From Candidatus Symbiopectobacterium sp. NZEC151 (GTDB lineage Bacteria; Pseudomonadota; Gammaproteobacteria; Enterobacterales; Enterobacteriaceae), in contig NZ_JAGFPE010000001.1 in the NCBI RefSeq assembly GCF_025962655.1, positions 868,001 to 932,000 on the forward strand: a DNA stretch of 64,000 nucleotides, given 5' to 3'. A program made the translations under genes and the position numbers. How positions within the stretch are numbered: position 1 is the first letter of the stretch; each line of letters begins with the position of its first letter. Shown here piece after piece: positions 9,412-19,088 of this stretch. Below the pieces are notes generated by a model. The model did not search any database, had not been told where the DNA came from, and saw only the letters and a list, made by a program, of their open reading frames with translations.

Positions 9412-9999
9412 ATGGCACAACTTTATTTTTATTACTCGGCAATGAACGCGGGAAAGTCTACCGCATTATTACAGTCCTCTTATAACTACCAGGAACGGGG
9501 GATGAGGACGCTGATTTTAACCGCTGAAATAGACCACCGTGATGGTATCGGGCGGGTCAGCTCGCGTATTGGACTTTCCGCCCCGGCCCTGGTGTTTAAT
9601 TTACAAACTGATTTGTATACCGTATTGGTTAATGCGCAACGTGAGCAGCCGGTGCACTGTATATTAATCGATGAGTGTCAGTTTTTAACCCGTGAGCAGG
9701 TGAACCAGCTGTCGGACATTGTCGATGAACTGGATATTCCGGTGCTGTGCTACGGCCTACGTACTGATTTTCAGGGCGAATTATTCTCCGGCAGCCAGTA
9801 TTTGCTCGCCTGGGCGGATAAGCTTATCGAGTTGAAAACGGTGTGCCATTGCGGGCGCAAAGCCAATCGGGTGCTGCGGCTTGATGCGCAGGGCAACCCG
9901 CTGCGTGAAGGTGAACAGGTGGTGATCGGCGGCAATGAGCGCTATGTGTCGGTCTGTCGCAAACACTACAAAAGCGCATTGGGATTAATCCGCGCGTGA
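9412..9999 (+). CDS. tdk: Thymidine kinase
   Basis: Thymidine kinase phosphorylates thymidine and deoxyuridine for pyrimidine salvage. The 195-residue protein has the P-loop [10 protein letters not shown] at residues 8-17, the Walker-B-like LIDECQFL, the lasso and substrate segment ([19 protein letters not shown]), and the structural zinc site formed by CHCGRKA and the later CRKHY. Layout and length fit the type II bacterial enzyme. It lies in the conserved hns-tdk-adhE order. Confidence 0.97.
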   Translation: MAQLYFYYSAMNAGKSTALLQSSYNYQERGMRTLILTAEIDHRDGIGRVSSRIGLSAPALVFNLQTDLYTVLVNAQREQPVHCILIDECQFLTREQVNQLSDIVDELDIPVLCYGLRTDFQGELFSGSQYLLAWADKLIELKTVCHCGRKANRVLRLDAQGNPLREGEQVVIGGNERYVSVCRKHYKSALGLIRA

Positions 10000-10026
10000 A
10001 CACAGGCAGGTAAAAGATAGGCAGAT

Positions 10027-10060
10027 AAAAAACCCCAGCGAGGCGGTGCGTCGCTGGGGT
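10027..10060 (-). terminator. Terminator of adhE
   Basis: On the minus strand ACCCCAGCGA, a 9-nt loop and TCGCTGGGGT are followed by a run of T (A-run 10027-10032 on the plus strand). It lies 44 nt past the adhE stop. Confidence 0.92.
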
Positions 10061-10103
10061 AAAGGAGGCCCCCACCTTAACGGCAAGGGCGGGTTAGCAC
10101 TTC

Positions 10104-12770
10104 TCAGCTAGCCTTTTTGCCTTTTTTCTCGGTTTTTGCCGGGGCTTTCTCTTCTTCAACACGCTCCGTATACGGACGGCCGTAGTAGGTGTCCAGCATG
10201 ATCTGTTTCAGCTCAGCGATCAGCGGATAGCGCGGGTTGGCACCGGTACACTGATCGTCAAAGGCATCTTCAGACAGCTTGTCCACTTTCGCCAGGAAAT
10301 CAGCTTCCTGCACGCCAGCCTCGCGAATCGAGGTGGGGATGCCCAGTTCAGTTTTGATTTCATCTAACCAGGTCAACAGCTTCTCAATCTTCGCGGCGGT
10401 GCGATCGCCGGGTGCGCTCAGCCCCAGATGATCGGCCACTTCGGCATAACGACGACGCGCTTGCGGACGGTCGTATTGACTGAATGCGGTCTGCTTGGTC
10501 GGGTTGTCGTTGGCGTTATAACGAATGACGTTAGCGATCAGCAGGGCATTGGCCAAACCGTGCGGAATATGGAACTCGGAACCCAGCTTGTGCGCCATGG
10601 AGTGGCAGACCCCAAGGAAGGCGTTGGCAAAGGCGATACCGGCGATGGTGGCGGCGTTGTGAACGCGTTCACGCGCAACCGGGTTTTTTGCGCCGTCACG
10701 GTAGCTGGCTGGCAAGTTCTCTTTGAGCAGCTTCAATGCCTGCAACGCTTGTCCATCAGAATATTCGTTGGCAAGCACCGAAACGTAGGCTTCAAGTGAG
10801 TGGGTAACCGCATCCAGGCCGCCAAAGGCGCACAAGGATTTCGGCATGTTCATCACCAGATTCGCATCAACGATAGCCATATCCGGGGTTAGCGCATAGT
10901 CAGCCAGTGGGTATTTTTGCCCTGTGGCGTCGTCCGTTACTACGGCGAACGGCGTCACTTCAGAGCCGGTGCCGGAGGTGGTGGTAACGGCAATCATCTT
11001 CGCCTTCACACCCATTTTCGGGAATTTGTAGATACGCTTACGGATATCCATAAAGCGCAGGGCTAACTCTTCGAAATGGGTATCCGGGTGCTCGTACATG
11101 ACCCACATGATTTTGGCCGCGTCCATCGGCGAACCGCCACCGAGTGCGATGATCACGTCAGGTTTGAACGCTTGCATTTGTTCAGCGCCTTTGCGCACGA
11201 TGCTCAGCGTCGGATCGGCTTCCACTTCAAAGAACACGTCGGTTTCCAAGCCGTGCTGTTTCAGCACCGAGGAGATTTGATCCACATAGCCGTTGTTAAA
11301 CAAGAAACGGTCAGTGACGATAAAGGCGCGTTTGTGACCATCCTGGGCCACTTCTTCCAGTGCGATGGGCAAGGAGCCACGACGGAAATAGATGGATTTC
11401 GGAAGTTTATGCCACAACATATTTTCAGCTCGCTTGGCTACCGTTTTCTTGTTAATCAAGTGTTTGGGTCCGACGTTTTCTGAAATGGAGTTACCGCCCC
11501 AGGAGCCGCAGCCCAGGGTCAGCGACGGCGCCAGCTTAAAGTTGTACAGATCGCCGATACCGCCCTGAGAGGCTGGCGTATTGATTAAAATACGCGCGGT
11601 TTTCATCATCGCCCCGAAGTGGTTGACGCGTGCCAGCTGGTTATCCTGATCGGTATACAGACAGGAGGTGTGACCGATACCGCCCATGGCGACCAGTTTC
11701 TCGGCTTTGGCGACGGCGTCGTCAAAATCTTTGGCGCGATACATGGCAAGCGTTGGCGACAGTTTCTCGTGGGCAAAAGGTTCTGACTCGTCCACGTTGA
11801 CCACTTCGCCAATCAGCACTTTAGTGCCAGCGGGGGCGGTAAAGCCGGCCATCTCAGCAATTTTTGGCGCTGCCTGACCTACAATCGCCGCGTTGAGCGA
11901 GCCATTTTTCAAAATGATCGATTGGATGGCTTCGAGCTCTTTACCTTGCAGCAGATAGCCACCGTGGGTTGAAAAACGTTCCCGCACCGCGTCGTAAACG
12001 CTGTCGACTACAATCACCGACTGTTCAGACGCACAGATCACACCGTTATCGAAGGTTTTCGACATCAGAATCGAGGCAACGGCGCGTTTGATATCTGCCG
12101 TTTCATCGATCACCACCGGTGTATTGCCTGCGCCCACCCCGATGGCCGGTTTGCCGGAACTGTAGGCGGCTTTTACCATACCGGGACCGCCGGTGGCGAG
12201 GATCATATTGATGTCCGGGTGGTGCATTAACTGGTTGGACAATTCAACGGAAGGCTCATCAATCCAGCCAATAATGTCTTTCGGTGCGCCGGCTGCGATG
12301 GCGGCCTGGAGTACGATGTCTGCGGCTTTGTTGGTGGCATTCTTGGCGCGCGGGTGCGGCGAGAAGATAATGCCATTACGGGTTTTTAAACTGATGAGCG
12401 CTTTGAAAATGGCGGTGGAGGTCGGGTTGGTCGTCGGGACAATCCCGCACAGCAACCCGATAGGCTCGGCGATGGTAATGGTGCCGAAGGTGTCATCCTG
12501 GGACAAAATGCCGCAGGTTTTATCATCCTTATAAGCATTGTAGATATATTCAGAGGCAAAGTGGTTTTTAATCACTTTATCTTCCACGATACCCATACCC
12601 GATTCCGCTACCGCCATTTTAGCCAGCGGAATGCGGGCGTCGGCGGCGGCGAGGGCGGCGGCACGAAAGATTTGATCGACTTGCTCTTGAGAAAAATTGG
12701 CGAAGACCTGCTGTGCCTTCTTTACGCGTTCAACCAATGCGTTCAGTTCAGCAACGTTTGTTACGGCCAT
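10104..12770 (-). CDS. adhE: Bifunctional acetaldehyde-CoA/alcohol dehydrogenase
   Basis: AdhE converts acetyl-CoA to acetaldehyde and then ethanol in fermentation and assembles into spirosomes. The 888-residue protein (891 in E. coli) has an N-terminal aldehyde dehydrogenase half, with the catalytic cysteine in GVICASEQSV, and a C-terminal iron-dependent alcohol dehydrogenase half. The latter has the NAD motif ALGGGSPMDAAK and the Fe ligands in GLDAVTHSLEAYVS and CHSMAHKLGSEFHIPHG. The C-terminal tail is lysine-rich (PAKTEKKGKKAS). AGGAG lies 5-7 nt before the ATG at 12770. The leader is long and structured; see the inverted repeat upstream. Confidence 0.98.
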   Translation of the reverse strand: MAVTNVAELNALVERVKKAQQVFANFSQEQVDQIFRAAALAAADARIPLAKMAVAESGMGIVEDKVIKNHFASEYIYNAYKDDKTCGILSQDDTFGTITIAEPIGLLCGIVPTTNPTSTAIFKALISLKTRNGIIFSPHPRAKNATNKAADIVLQAAIAAGAPKDIIGWIDEPSVELSNQLMHHPDINMILATGGPGMVKAAYSSGKPAIGVGAGNTPVVIDETADIKRAVASILMSKTFDNGVICASEQSVIVVDSVYDAVRERFSTHGGYLLQGKELEAIQSIILKNGSLNAAIVGQAAPKIAEMAGFTAPAGTKVLIGEVVNVDESEPFAHEKLSPTLAMYRAKDFDDAVAKAEKLVAMGGIGHTSCLYTDQDNQLARVNHFGAMMKTARILINTPASQGGIGDLYNFKLAPSLTLGCGSWGGNSISENVGPKHLINKKTVAKRAENMLWHKLPKSIYFRRGSLPIALEEVAQDGHKRAFIVTDRFLFNNGYVDQISSVLKQHGLETDVFFEVEADPTLSIVRKGAEQMQAFKPDVIIALGGGSPMDAAKIMWVMYEHPDTHFEELALRFMDIRKRIYKFPKMGVKAKMIAVTTTSGTGSEVTPFAVVTDDATGQKYPLADYALTPDMAIVDANLVMNMPKSLCAFGGLDAVTHSLEAYVSVLANEYSDGQALQALKLLKENLPASYRDGAKNPVARERVHNAATIAGIAFANAFLGVCHSMAHKLGSEFHIPHGLANALLIANVIRYNANDNPTKQTAFSQYDRPQARRRYAEVADHLGLSAPGDRTAAKIEKLLTWLDEIKTELGIPTSIREAGVQEADFLAKVDKLSEDAFDDQCTGANPRYPLIAELKQIMLDTYYGRPYTERVEEEKAPAKTEKKGKKAS

Positions 12771-13377
12771 AATGCTCTCCTGATAATGTTAAACTCTTTC
12801 AGGCAATGATCTGCCAAACCCTGTGCTGCCAAATCATTATTACAAAACGCTAAGTATAGATAACGACATCGCATTCGTGGCTGAATGCAGGGTTTACCTA
12901 CTCATTGCCTGAAAGGGCTGTGGGTCAGCGGTGGCGTAATCTCCTCTCTTCCCGGTGGGTGATAGTGGTTCATTCCGCATCTTCTGTTTAACACTGTGAA
13001 AGCAGCATACCTATTAGTGGGTGCCTTTTGTGTGATCTTCATCCCGATTCAAAAATGCTGACTCCTTTCAGCAAGCATATTTGTTAACTGCTGTGGTTAT
13101 TTGTAGTGTTATTGTTGCTTTTGTTGGTATTTATAACCTGCCATAGGCGGGAAAATATTTGGATTATTCTCTGAATATTTCGATTACCATAAAATTATTC
13201 ACCTGTTACTTGCGTGAGAATAGCCCGTCGTTTATTGCGTCATTTCAGAATGGGCAGCGGTTGACCAGAATAACGTTTGAAACACTTTCCAGGAAACGTC
13301 TTGCATTTCCGTCAGAGCGGTTAGTCTTGACGGAATCCATGTGATATCAATGTGATAACATAGAGAGGACAGGAGAT
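12771..13377. other. Divergent control region between adhE and oppA
   Basis: A 607-bp region carrying the adhE leader on the minus strand and the oppA leader on the plus strand. It contains a 14-bp perfect inverted repeat described separately, and near oppA a TTGACG (13327-13332) followed by a partial tandem atgtgata repeat ending about 20 nt before the ribosome site AGGAG. No credible small gene was seen; the 61-codon plus-strand frame starting at 13159 has no ribosome site. Confidence 0.5.
12796..12915 (-). repeat. Long-range inverted repeat in the adhE 5' leader
   Basis: ctttcaggcaatga (12796-12809) and its exact reverse complement tcattgcctgaaag (12902-12915) are separated by 92 nt. The inner arm ends about 15 nt from the adhE Shine-Dalgarno. 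In the transcript this would form a 14-bp stem closing a loop of about 90 nt just ahead of the ribosome site. Confidence 0.7.
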
Positions 13378-15078
13378 ATGGACAACGGGTTATCGGGTTA
13401 CGCTGTTTCACAAAAAGGAGATGCGACGCAAAAACGGCGTCAATGGCTGACGGGGACGACACGACTGGCCGCAACCGTGGCATTGCTGCTCGGCACGTGG
13501 GGAGGCGCTGTTCTTGTCGCGGAGGCGGCACCGCCGCCCGGCGCACTGTTAGCCAAGGATCAAGTGCTGGTGCGCAACAACGGTGCGGAAGTGGCCTCCC
13601 TCGATCCGCATAAGATAGAAGGCGTGCCAGAGTCCAACGTCTCGCGCGATCTGTTGGAAGGGCTGGTGATTACCGATCCGAATGGAAAAATAGTGCCCGG
13701 TGTGGCCGAGCGTTGGGAAAATAAAGATTTCCGCGTTTGGACTTTCCATTTACGCAAAGACGCGCGTTGGTCAAACGGCGATCTCGTCACCGCGCAGGAT
13801 TTTGTCTACAGTTGGCAACGATTAGCCGATCCGGCAACCGCTTCGCCTTATGCCAGCTACTTGCAGTACGGACATATCGTCAACATTGACGACATTATAG
13901 CTGGAAAGAAAACGCCGGACACGTTGGGCGTCAAAGCCGTGGATGACCATACGCTGGAGGTGACGCTGAGCGAAGCGGTGCCTTATTTTGATAAACTTCC
14001 GGTTTATCCTGCCATGTCGCCCGTTAATCGTTCCGCGGTTGAAAAGTTCGGTGAGAAATGGACCCAGCCAGAACATTGGGTGGGGAACGGTGCCTATACC
14101 TTGAAAAATTGGGTTGTCAATGAACGCCTGGTTTTAGCGCGCAACCCTCACTACTGGGATAATGCCCATACTACCATTGAGCAGGTGACGTATTTACCCA
14201 TCTCCTCAGAAGTGACGGACGTAAATCGCTATCGCAGCGGTGAAATTGATATCACCTACACCAATTTACCGATTGAACTGTTTCAAAAAATGAAGCAGGA
14301 AATACCTGATGAAGTGAAGGTGACACCTTATTTGTGCTCTTATTATTACGAAATTAATAACCAACGTGCACCTTTTACTGATGTGCGGGTGCGTCAGGCG
14401 CTGCGTTTAGGGCTCGATCAGGCGATTTTGACCAACAAGGTCAAAAACCAAGGTGATATGCCTGCTTATGGATTCGTACCACCGTATATTGATGGCTTAA
14501 AAGCCAGCGTGCCTGAATGGTTTACCTGGCCGCAGGAGAAACGTAATGCCGAGGCCAAGCGACTATTGCGTGAAGCAGGGTATTCGCCCGAAAAGCCGTT
14601 GACGCTGACGCTGCTTTATAATACTTCCGATCTGCACAGGAAAATGGCGATTGCCGCCGCGTCGCTCTGGAAGCAAAATATCGGCGTGAATGTGAAATTG
14701 GAAAATCAGGAATGGAAAACGTTTCTCAGCACGCGCCATCAAGGGAATTATGATCTGGCGCGCGCCGGGTGGTGTGCGGATTATAATGAGCCGTCGTCAT
14801 TTTTGAACAGCATGTTATCGGACAGCAGCTCAAATACCTCACATTACAAAAGCGCGGCGTTTGATGCGTTTATGGTGAAATCACTGCAAGTGACCAATGA
14901 CGAAGCGCGCACGGCCGTGTATCAACAGGCCGAAACGCAATTGGATCGCGATGCGGTGACGATACCGATATTTTATTACGCCAATACCCGGTTGGTGAAA
15001 CCGTATGTCGGCGGCCTGACCGGAAACGATCCGCTCGACAATATTCATGTGAAAGATCTTTATATTTTGCAACATTAA
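13378..15078 (+). CDS. oppA: Periplasmic oligopeptide-binding protein OppA
   Basis: OppA captures di- to pentapeptides for import. The 566-residue protein is a family 5 solute-binding protein (SLDPHKIEGVPESNVSRDLLEGL, then RLVLARNPHYWDN and DVRVRQALRLGLD). It is longer than typical OppA (543) because the signal peptide has an unusually long n-region of about 28 residues before the hydrophobic core LAATVALLLGTWGGAVLV and a likely cleavage after AEA. AGGAG sits immediately upstream of ATG 13378, so this start is supported. It is the first gene of oppABCDF. In enterics the leader is a target of the small RNA GcvB; I could not confirm a site here. Confidence 0.96.
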   Translation: MDNGLSGYAVSQKGDATQKRRQWLTGTTRLAATVALLLGTWGGAVLVAEAAPPPGALLAKDQVLVRNNGAEVASLDPHKIEGVPESNVSRDLLEGLVITDPNGKIVPGVAERWENKDFRVWTFHLRKDARWSNGDLVTAQDFVYSWQRLADPATASPYASYLQYGHIVNIDDIIAGKKTPDTLGVKAVDDHTLEVTLSEAVPYFDKLPVYPAMSPVNRSAVEKFGEKWTQPEHWVGNGAYTLKNWVVNERLVLARNPHYWDNAHTTIEQVTYLPISSEVTDVNRYRSGEIDITYTNLPIELFQKMKQEIPDEVKVTPYLCSYYYEINNQRAPFTDVRVRQALRLGLDQAILTNKVKNQGDMPAYGFVPPYIDGLKASVPEWFTWPQEKRNAEAKRLLREAGYSPEKPLTLTLLYNTSDLHRKMAIAAASLWKQNIGVNVKLENQEWKTFLSTRHQGNYDLARAGWCADYNEPSSFLNSMLSDSSSNTSHYKSAAFDAFMVKSLQVTNDEARTAVYQQAETQLDRDAVTIPIFYYANTRLVKPYVGGLTGNDPLDNIHVKDLYILQH

Positions 15079-15179
15079 CGCCGTCCCTGAATGTGCTTCG
15101 CTGCTCTCTTGCCGAAAAAAATCCTCGGTGAAGAGGGGGCGAGCACAGTAACAGGTGCCATGCCTTTATAGGTAGAACC

Positions 15180-16100
15180 ATGCTGAAATTTATACTGCGT
15201 CGTTGTCTGGAAGCGATACCGACGCTGTTTGTATTGATTACGATCTCGTTCTTTATGATGCGGCTAGCGCCGGGAAGTCCTTTTACTGGCGAACGCAATT
15301 TGCCCCCGGAAGTGATGGCAAATATTGAGGCCAAATACCATCTCAACGATCCGGTATTGAAGCAATATGGTAATTACCTGCTGCAATTGGTACAGGGGGA
15401 TTTTGGCCCGTCATTTAAATATAAGGACTACTCGGTTAACGATCTGGTGGCGAGTGCATTTCCCGTTTCCGCGAAACTGGGTGCGGCCGCCTTCGTGTTT
15501 GCCGTGTTATTGGGCGTGACGGCAGGTACCGTAGCGGCGCTGTATCAAAATAGCCGTTGGGACTACACCATTATGGGATTTGCCATGACCGGCGTGGTGA
15601 TCCCCAGTTTTGTGGTTGCGCCCCTCTTGGTGCTGGTGTTCTCGATTACCTTGCGCTGGCTGCCCGCCGGGGGATGGAACGGTGGGGCGGGAAAATATGT
15701 ATTACTGCCGATGGTGGCGCTGTCGCTCTCCTACATCGCCAGTATCGCGCGCATCACGCGCGGCGCGATGATCGAAGTGCTGCACGCCAATTTTATCCGC
15801 ACCGCGCGCGCCAAAGGGTTGCCGATGCGCCACATCATTCTGCGCCATGCGCTAAAGCCGGCCTTGTTGCCGGTGCTCTCCTACATGGGCCCGGCGTTTG
15901 TCGGCATTATTACCGGTTCAATGGTGATCGAGACCATTTTTGGTCTGCCGGGCATTGGGCAACTGTTTGTTAACGGTGCATTAAACCGGGACTATTCTCT
16001 GGTGCTCAGCCTGACCATACTGGTGGGCGGTTTGACGATCCTGTTTAACGCCATCATCGATGTGTTGTATGCCGTCATCGATCCCAAAATTCGTTATTGA
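15180..16100 (+). CDS. oppB: Oligopeptide ABC transporter permease OppB
   Basis: A 306-residue inner-membrane permease, matching E. coli OppB in length. The first transmembrane segment lies at residues 9-30 (LEAIPTLFVLITISFFMM). The EAA loop that contacts the ATPases reads IRTARAKGLPMRHIILRHAL around residues 205-224. Five to six hydrophobic segments are evident. It lies about 100 nt downstream of oppA and directly before oppC. Confidence 0.96.
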   Translation: MLKFILRRCLEAIPTLFVLITISFFMMRLAPGSPFTGERNLPPEVMANIEAKYHLNDPVLKQYGNYLLQLVQGDFGPSFKYKDYSVNDLVASAFPVSAKLGAAAFVFAVLLGVTAGTVAALYQNSRWDYTIMGFAMTGVVIPSFVVAPLLVLVFSITLRWLPAGGWNGGAGKYVLLPMVALSLSYIASIARITRGAMIEVLHANFIRTARAKGLPMRHIILRHALKPALLPVLSYMGPAFVGIITGSMVIETIFGLPGIGQLFVNGALNRDYSLVLSLTILVGGLTILFNAIIDVLYAVIDPKIRY

Positions 16101-16111
16101 GTGAGGTGAGG

Positions 16112-17017
16112 ATGTTTAGAAAGCAGAATCATCACGCGCTAATGCAGATGGGGCAATCATTGGACATCAAAGGACGCAGCCTCTGGCAGGATGCCGGGCG
16201 GCGGTTTATGCATCACCGGGCCGCCGTGGCGAGCCTGATGATGCTGGGGAGCATTGCGCTGTTTGTTACGCTGGCTCCGCTGTTGTCCCCTTTCAATTTT
16301 GCCGATACGGATTTTGCCATGATGTCGCAGGGACCGGATTTGGCCTCAAAGCACTATTTTGGTACCGATTCTAACGGCCGCGATCTGCTGGTGCGCGTTG
16401 CCATCGGCGGGAGAATTTCGTTGATGGTGGGCATTGCCGCCGCGCTGATTGCTGTGCTGGTGGGGACGCTGTACGGGGCCATTTCGGGTTACGCGGGCGG
16501 CAAGGTCGATTCCATCATGATGCGCTGGCTGGAGATCCTGAACTCCTTCCCGTTTATGTTTTTCGTCATTCTGCTGGTGACCTTTTTTGGGCAGCAGCTA
16601 CTGTTGATCTTTATTGCGATTGGCATGGTGTCGTGGCTCGATATGGCGAGAATTGTGCGCGGGCAGACGCTCAGCCTCAAACGTAAAGAGTTTATCGAAG
16701 CGGCAGTGGTGTGCGGCGTTTCTACCACGGGCATTGTGTTACGCCATATCGTGCCAAATGTGCTGGGCGTCGTGGTGGTTTACGCGTCATTGCTGGTTCC
16801 CAGCATGATCCTGTTCGAATCGTTTTTAAGTTTTCTTGGGCTGGGCGTGCAAGAGCCGCTCAGCAGCTGGGGCTCGCTGCTCAATGACGGAGCGAACTCA
16901 ATGGAAGTGTCGCCTTGGCTGCTGCTGTTTCCGGCCGCGTTTTTGGTTGTCACCCTGTTTTGTTTTAATTTTATCGGCGATGGCTTACGGGATGCCCTGG
17001 ACCCGAAGGATCGTTAA
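16112..17017 (+). CDS. oppC: Oligopeptide ABC transporter permease OppC
   Basis: A 301-residue permease partner of OppB. The N-terminal cytoplasmic stretch leads into a first helix at SLMMLGSIALFVTLAPLL, followed by the periplasmic loop HYFGTDSNGRDLLVRV typical of the OppC/DppC family and the EAA loop EFIEAAVVCGVSTTGIVLRH. The ATG at 16112 is favoured (gaggtgagg directly upstream) over a TTG at 16097, and gives a length close to E. coli OppC (302). It begins 11 nt after oppB. Confidence 0.96.
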   Translation: MFRKQNHHALMQMGQSLDIKGRSLWQDAGRRFMHHRAAVASLMMLGSIALFVTLAPLLSPFNFADTDFAMMSQGPDLASKHYFGTDSNGRDLLVRVAIGGRISLMVGIAAALIAVLVGTLYGAISGYAGGKVDSIMMRWLEILNSFPFMFFVILLVTFFGQQLLLIFIAIGMVSWLDMARIVRGQTLSLKRKEFIEAAVVCGVSTTGIVLRHIVPNVLGVVVVYASLLVPSMILFESFLSFLGLGVQEPLSSWGSLLNDGANSMEVSPWLLLFPAAFLVVTLFCFNFIGDGLRDALDPKDR

Positions 17018-17026
17018 GGAGCCGCT

Positions 17027-18040
17027 ATGATTGCAAAAGACGCAGAACAGAGAGGGGATAACCTGCGCGCGCTGCACCCGTTACTGAGCGTGACGGATCT
17101 CAGCGTGCGATTTGCCACCGAGGAAGGTGATGTCACGGCGGTGAACGCGCTGAGTTTTACCATTGATCAGGGCGAAACGCTGGGCATTGTCGGAGAATCA
17201 GGCTCGGGAAAATCACAGACCGCGTTCGCGCTGATGGGGTTGCTGGCGGCAAATGGCCAAGCCAGCGGCTCGGCCCGCTTTATCGGGCATGAGATTCTTA
17301 ATCTGCCTGAAAAATCGCTCAATAAGCTGCGGGCGAAAGAGATCGCCATGATTTTTCAGGATCCGATGACCTCGCTCAATCCTTATATGCGCGTCGGTGA
17401 ACAACTGATGGAAGTGCTGATGTTTCATCAGGGGTGCAGTCGCAGCGAAGCGTTCGACGGTGCGGTTAACATGCTGGATGCGGTGCGCATGCCAGAGGCG
17501 CGACAGCGGATGAAGATGTACCCCCATGAGTTTTCCGGCGGCATGCGCCAACGGGTGATGATTGCCATGGCGCTGCTGTGTCAGCCAAAGCTGCTGATCG
17601 CCGATGAACCGACCACGGCGCTGGATGTGACGGTTCAGGCGCAAATGATGATGTTGCTTGCGGATTTAAAACGGGAATTCAACACCGCCATCATCATGAT
17701 TACCCATGATTTAGGCGTGGTGGCAGGCATTTGTGACAAGGTGTTGGTGATGTATGCGGGTCGCACTATGGAGTATGGCAGCGCGCGCGATGTATTTTAT
17801 CGTCCCTCGCACCCTTATTCGGTAGGATTGTTGAACGCAGTGCCCCGTCTGGACGTCAGTGACGAAACGCTGGCCACGATACCCGGTAATCCGCCCAATT
17901 TGTTGCATTTACCGCCGGGGTGTCCCTTCCTTCCCCGCTGTCCTTATGCCATGGAGCGTTGCCAGGAGGTGCCCGCGTTAACCACGTTTGATGCGGGTCG
18001 GATGCGTGCCTGTTTTCGCGCGGTAGAGGAGGTGCTATGA
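17027..18040 (+). CDS. oppD: Oligopeptide ABC transporter ATP-binding protein OppD
   Basis: A 337-residue ATPase of the importer. Walker A is GESGSGKSQ near residue 60, the ABC signature FSGGMRQRV near residue 165, and Walker B LLIADEPTTALD. The C-terminal oligopeptide-transporter extension carries the CPFLPRCPYAMERC cysteine cluster expected for the Fe-S-like motif of Opp/Dpp ATPases. GGAG lies ahead of the ATG. It overlaps oppF by four bases. Confidence 0.97.
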   Translation: MIAKDAEQRGDNLRALHPLLSVTDLSVRFATEEGDVTAVNALSFTIDQGETLGIVGESGSGKSQTAFALMGLLAANGQASGSARFIGHEILNLPEKSLNKLRAKEIAMIFQDPMTSLNPYMRVGEQLMEVLMFHQGCSRSEAFDGAVNMLDAVRMPEARQRMKMYPHEFSGGMRQRVMIAMALLCQPKLLIADEPTTALDVTVQAQMMMLLADLKREFNTAIIMITHDLGVVAGICDKVLVMYAGRTMEYGSARDVFYRPSHPYSVGLLNAVPRLDVSDETLATIPGNPPNLLHLPPGCPFLPRCPYAMERCQEVPALTTFDAGRMRACFRAVEEVL

Positions 18041-19044
18041 CAACCCAACAGGAAAAACGCGTCATCCTCGACGTACGTGACCTCTGTGTACATTTCGCTG
18101 TCAATGCGCGCAAAAAATGGTTCTGGCAACCCGCACAGTCGCTCAGAGCGGTCGATGGCGTCACGTTTCGCCTCTATGAAGGTGAAACGCTGGGTATCGT
18201 CGGTGAATCGGGTTGCGGTAAATCGACCCTGGCGCGTGCCATCATCGGGCTGGTGAAAGCCACCAGCGGACAGATTTGCTGGTTGGGTCAGGATTTGTGC
18301 CACATCCATCAGGACGGGTGGCGTCACGTTCGCAACGATATTCAAATGATTTTTCAAGACCCGCTGGCGTCTCTTAACCCGCGTATGACGGTGGGTGAGA
18401 TCATTGCCGAGCCGCTGCGCACTTATCGTAACGATCTGTCCCGGCAAGTGATCAACGAGCGCGTCAAAAATATGATGCAGAAGGTGGGGTTACTGCCTAA
18501 CCAGATTAACCGCTATCCCCACGAGTTTTCCGGAGGCCAGTGCCAGCGTATCGGTATTGCCCGGGCGTTGATTTTACGCCCCAAGTTGATTATTTGTGAT
18601 GAGCCGGTATCGGCGCTCGATGTGTCGATTCAGGCGCAGGTGGTGAATCTGCTGCGTCAATTGCAGAAGGAAATGCAACTGTCGCTGATTTTTATCGCGC
18701 ACGATCTCTCGGTGGTGAAACACATTTCCGATCGCGTACTGGTGATGTATCTCGGGCACGCCGTGGAGTTGGCCACCGATGACGCCTTGTTTGGCAACCC
18801 GTTGCACCCTTACACCCAGGCGCTGATGTCGGCAGTGCCGATCCCCGATCCCGACAAAGAGCGCAGCAAGCGGATACAGCTGTTGGAGGGGGAGTTGCCT
18901 TCACCGATTAACCCGCCCACCGGCTGCGTATTTTGCACTCGCTGTCCGATAGCCAGCGAAACCTGTGTCAAGACGCGCCCGTTGCTGGAAGGCAATTTTA
19001 CCCATGCGGTCTCGTGTCTGAAAGTCGATCCGCTACAAGGCTGA
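18037..19044 (+). CDS. oppF: Oligopeptide ABC transporter ATP-binding protein OppF
   Basis: A 335-residue second ATPase of the peptide importer. Walker A is GESGCGKSTLAR, the signature FSGGQCQRIGIARAL, and Walker B LIICDEPVSALD. The C-terminal cysteine cluster is CVFCTRCPIASETC. The start overlaps the oppD stop (ATGA), implying translational coupling. It is the last gene of the operon; the hairpin that follows has its T-run on the other strand. Confidence 0.97.
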   Translation: MTTQQEKRVILDVRDLCVHFAVNARKKWFWQPAQSLRAVDGVTFRLYEGETLGIVGESGCGKSTLARAIIGLVKATSGQICWLGQDLCHIHQDGWRHVRNDIQMIFQDPLASLNPRMTVGEIIAEPLRTYRNDLSRQVINERVKNMMQKVGLLPNQINRYPHEFSGGQCQRIGIARALILRPKLIICDEPVSALDVSIQAQVVNLLRQLQKEMQLSLIFIAHDLSVVKHISDRVLVMYLGHAVELATDDALFGNPLHPYTQALMSAVPIPDPDKERSKRIQLLEGELPSPINPPTGCVFCTRCPIASETCVKTRPLLEGNFTHAVSCLKVDPLQG

Positions 19045-19048
19045 TCAT

Positions 19049-19076
19049 AAAAAAGGCCTGCACATAGGCAGGCCTT
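19049..19076 (-). terminator. Terminator of yciU
   Basis: AAGGCCTGC, a six-base loop and GCAGGCCTT form a 9-bp stem with six A on the left, giving a U-tract for minus-strand transcription just past yciU. It could also slow oppF transcripts. Confidence 0.88.
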
Positions 19077-19088
19077 AAGCGCGGCGAG

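Noticed and set aside
13159-13344. 61-codon frame upstream of oppA
   Set aside because: No ribosome site; overlaps the expected oppA promoter and leader.
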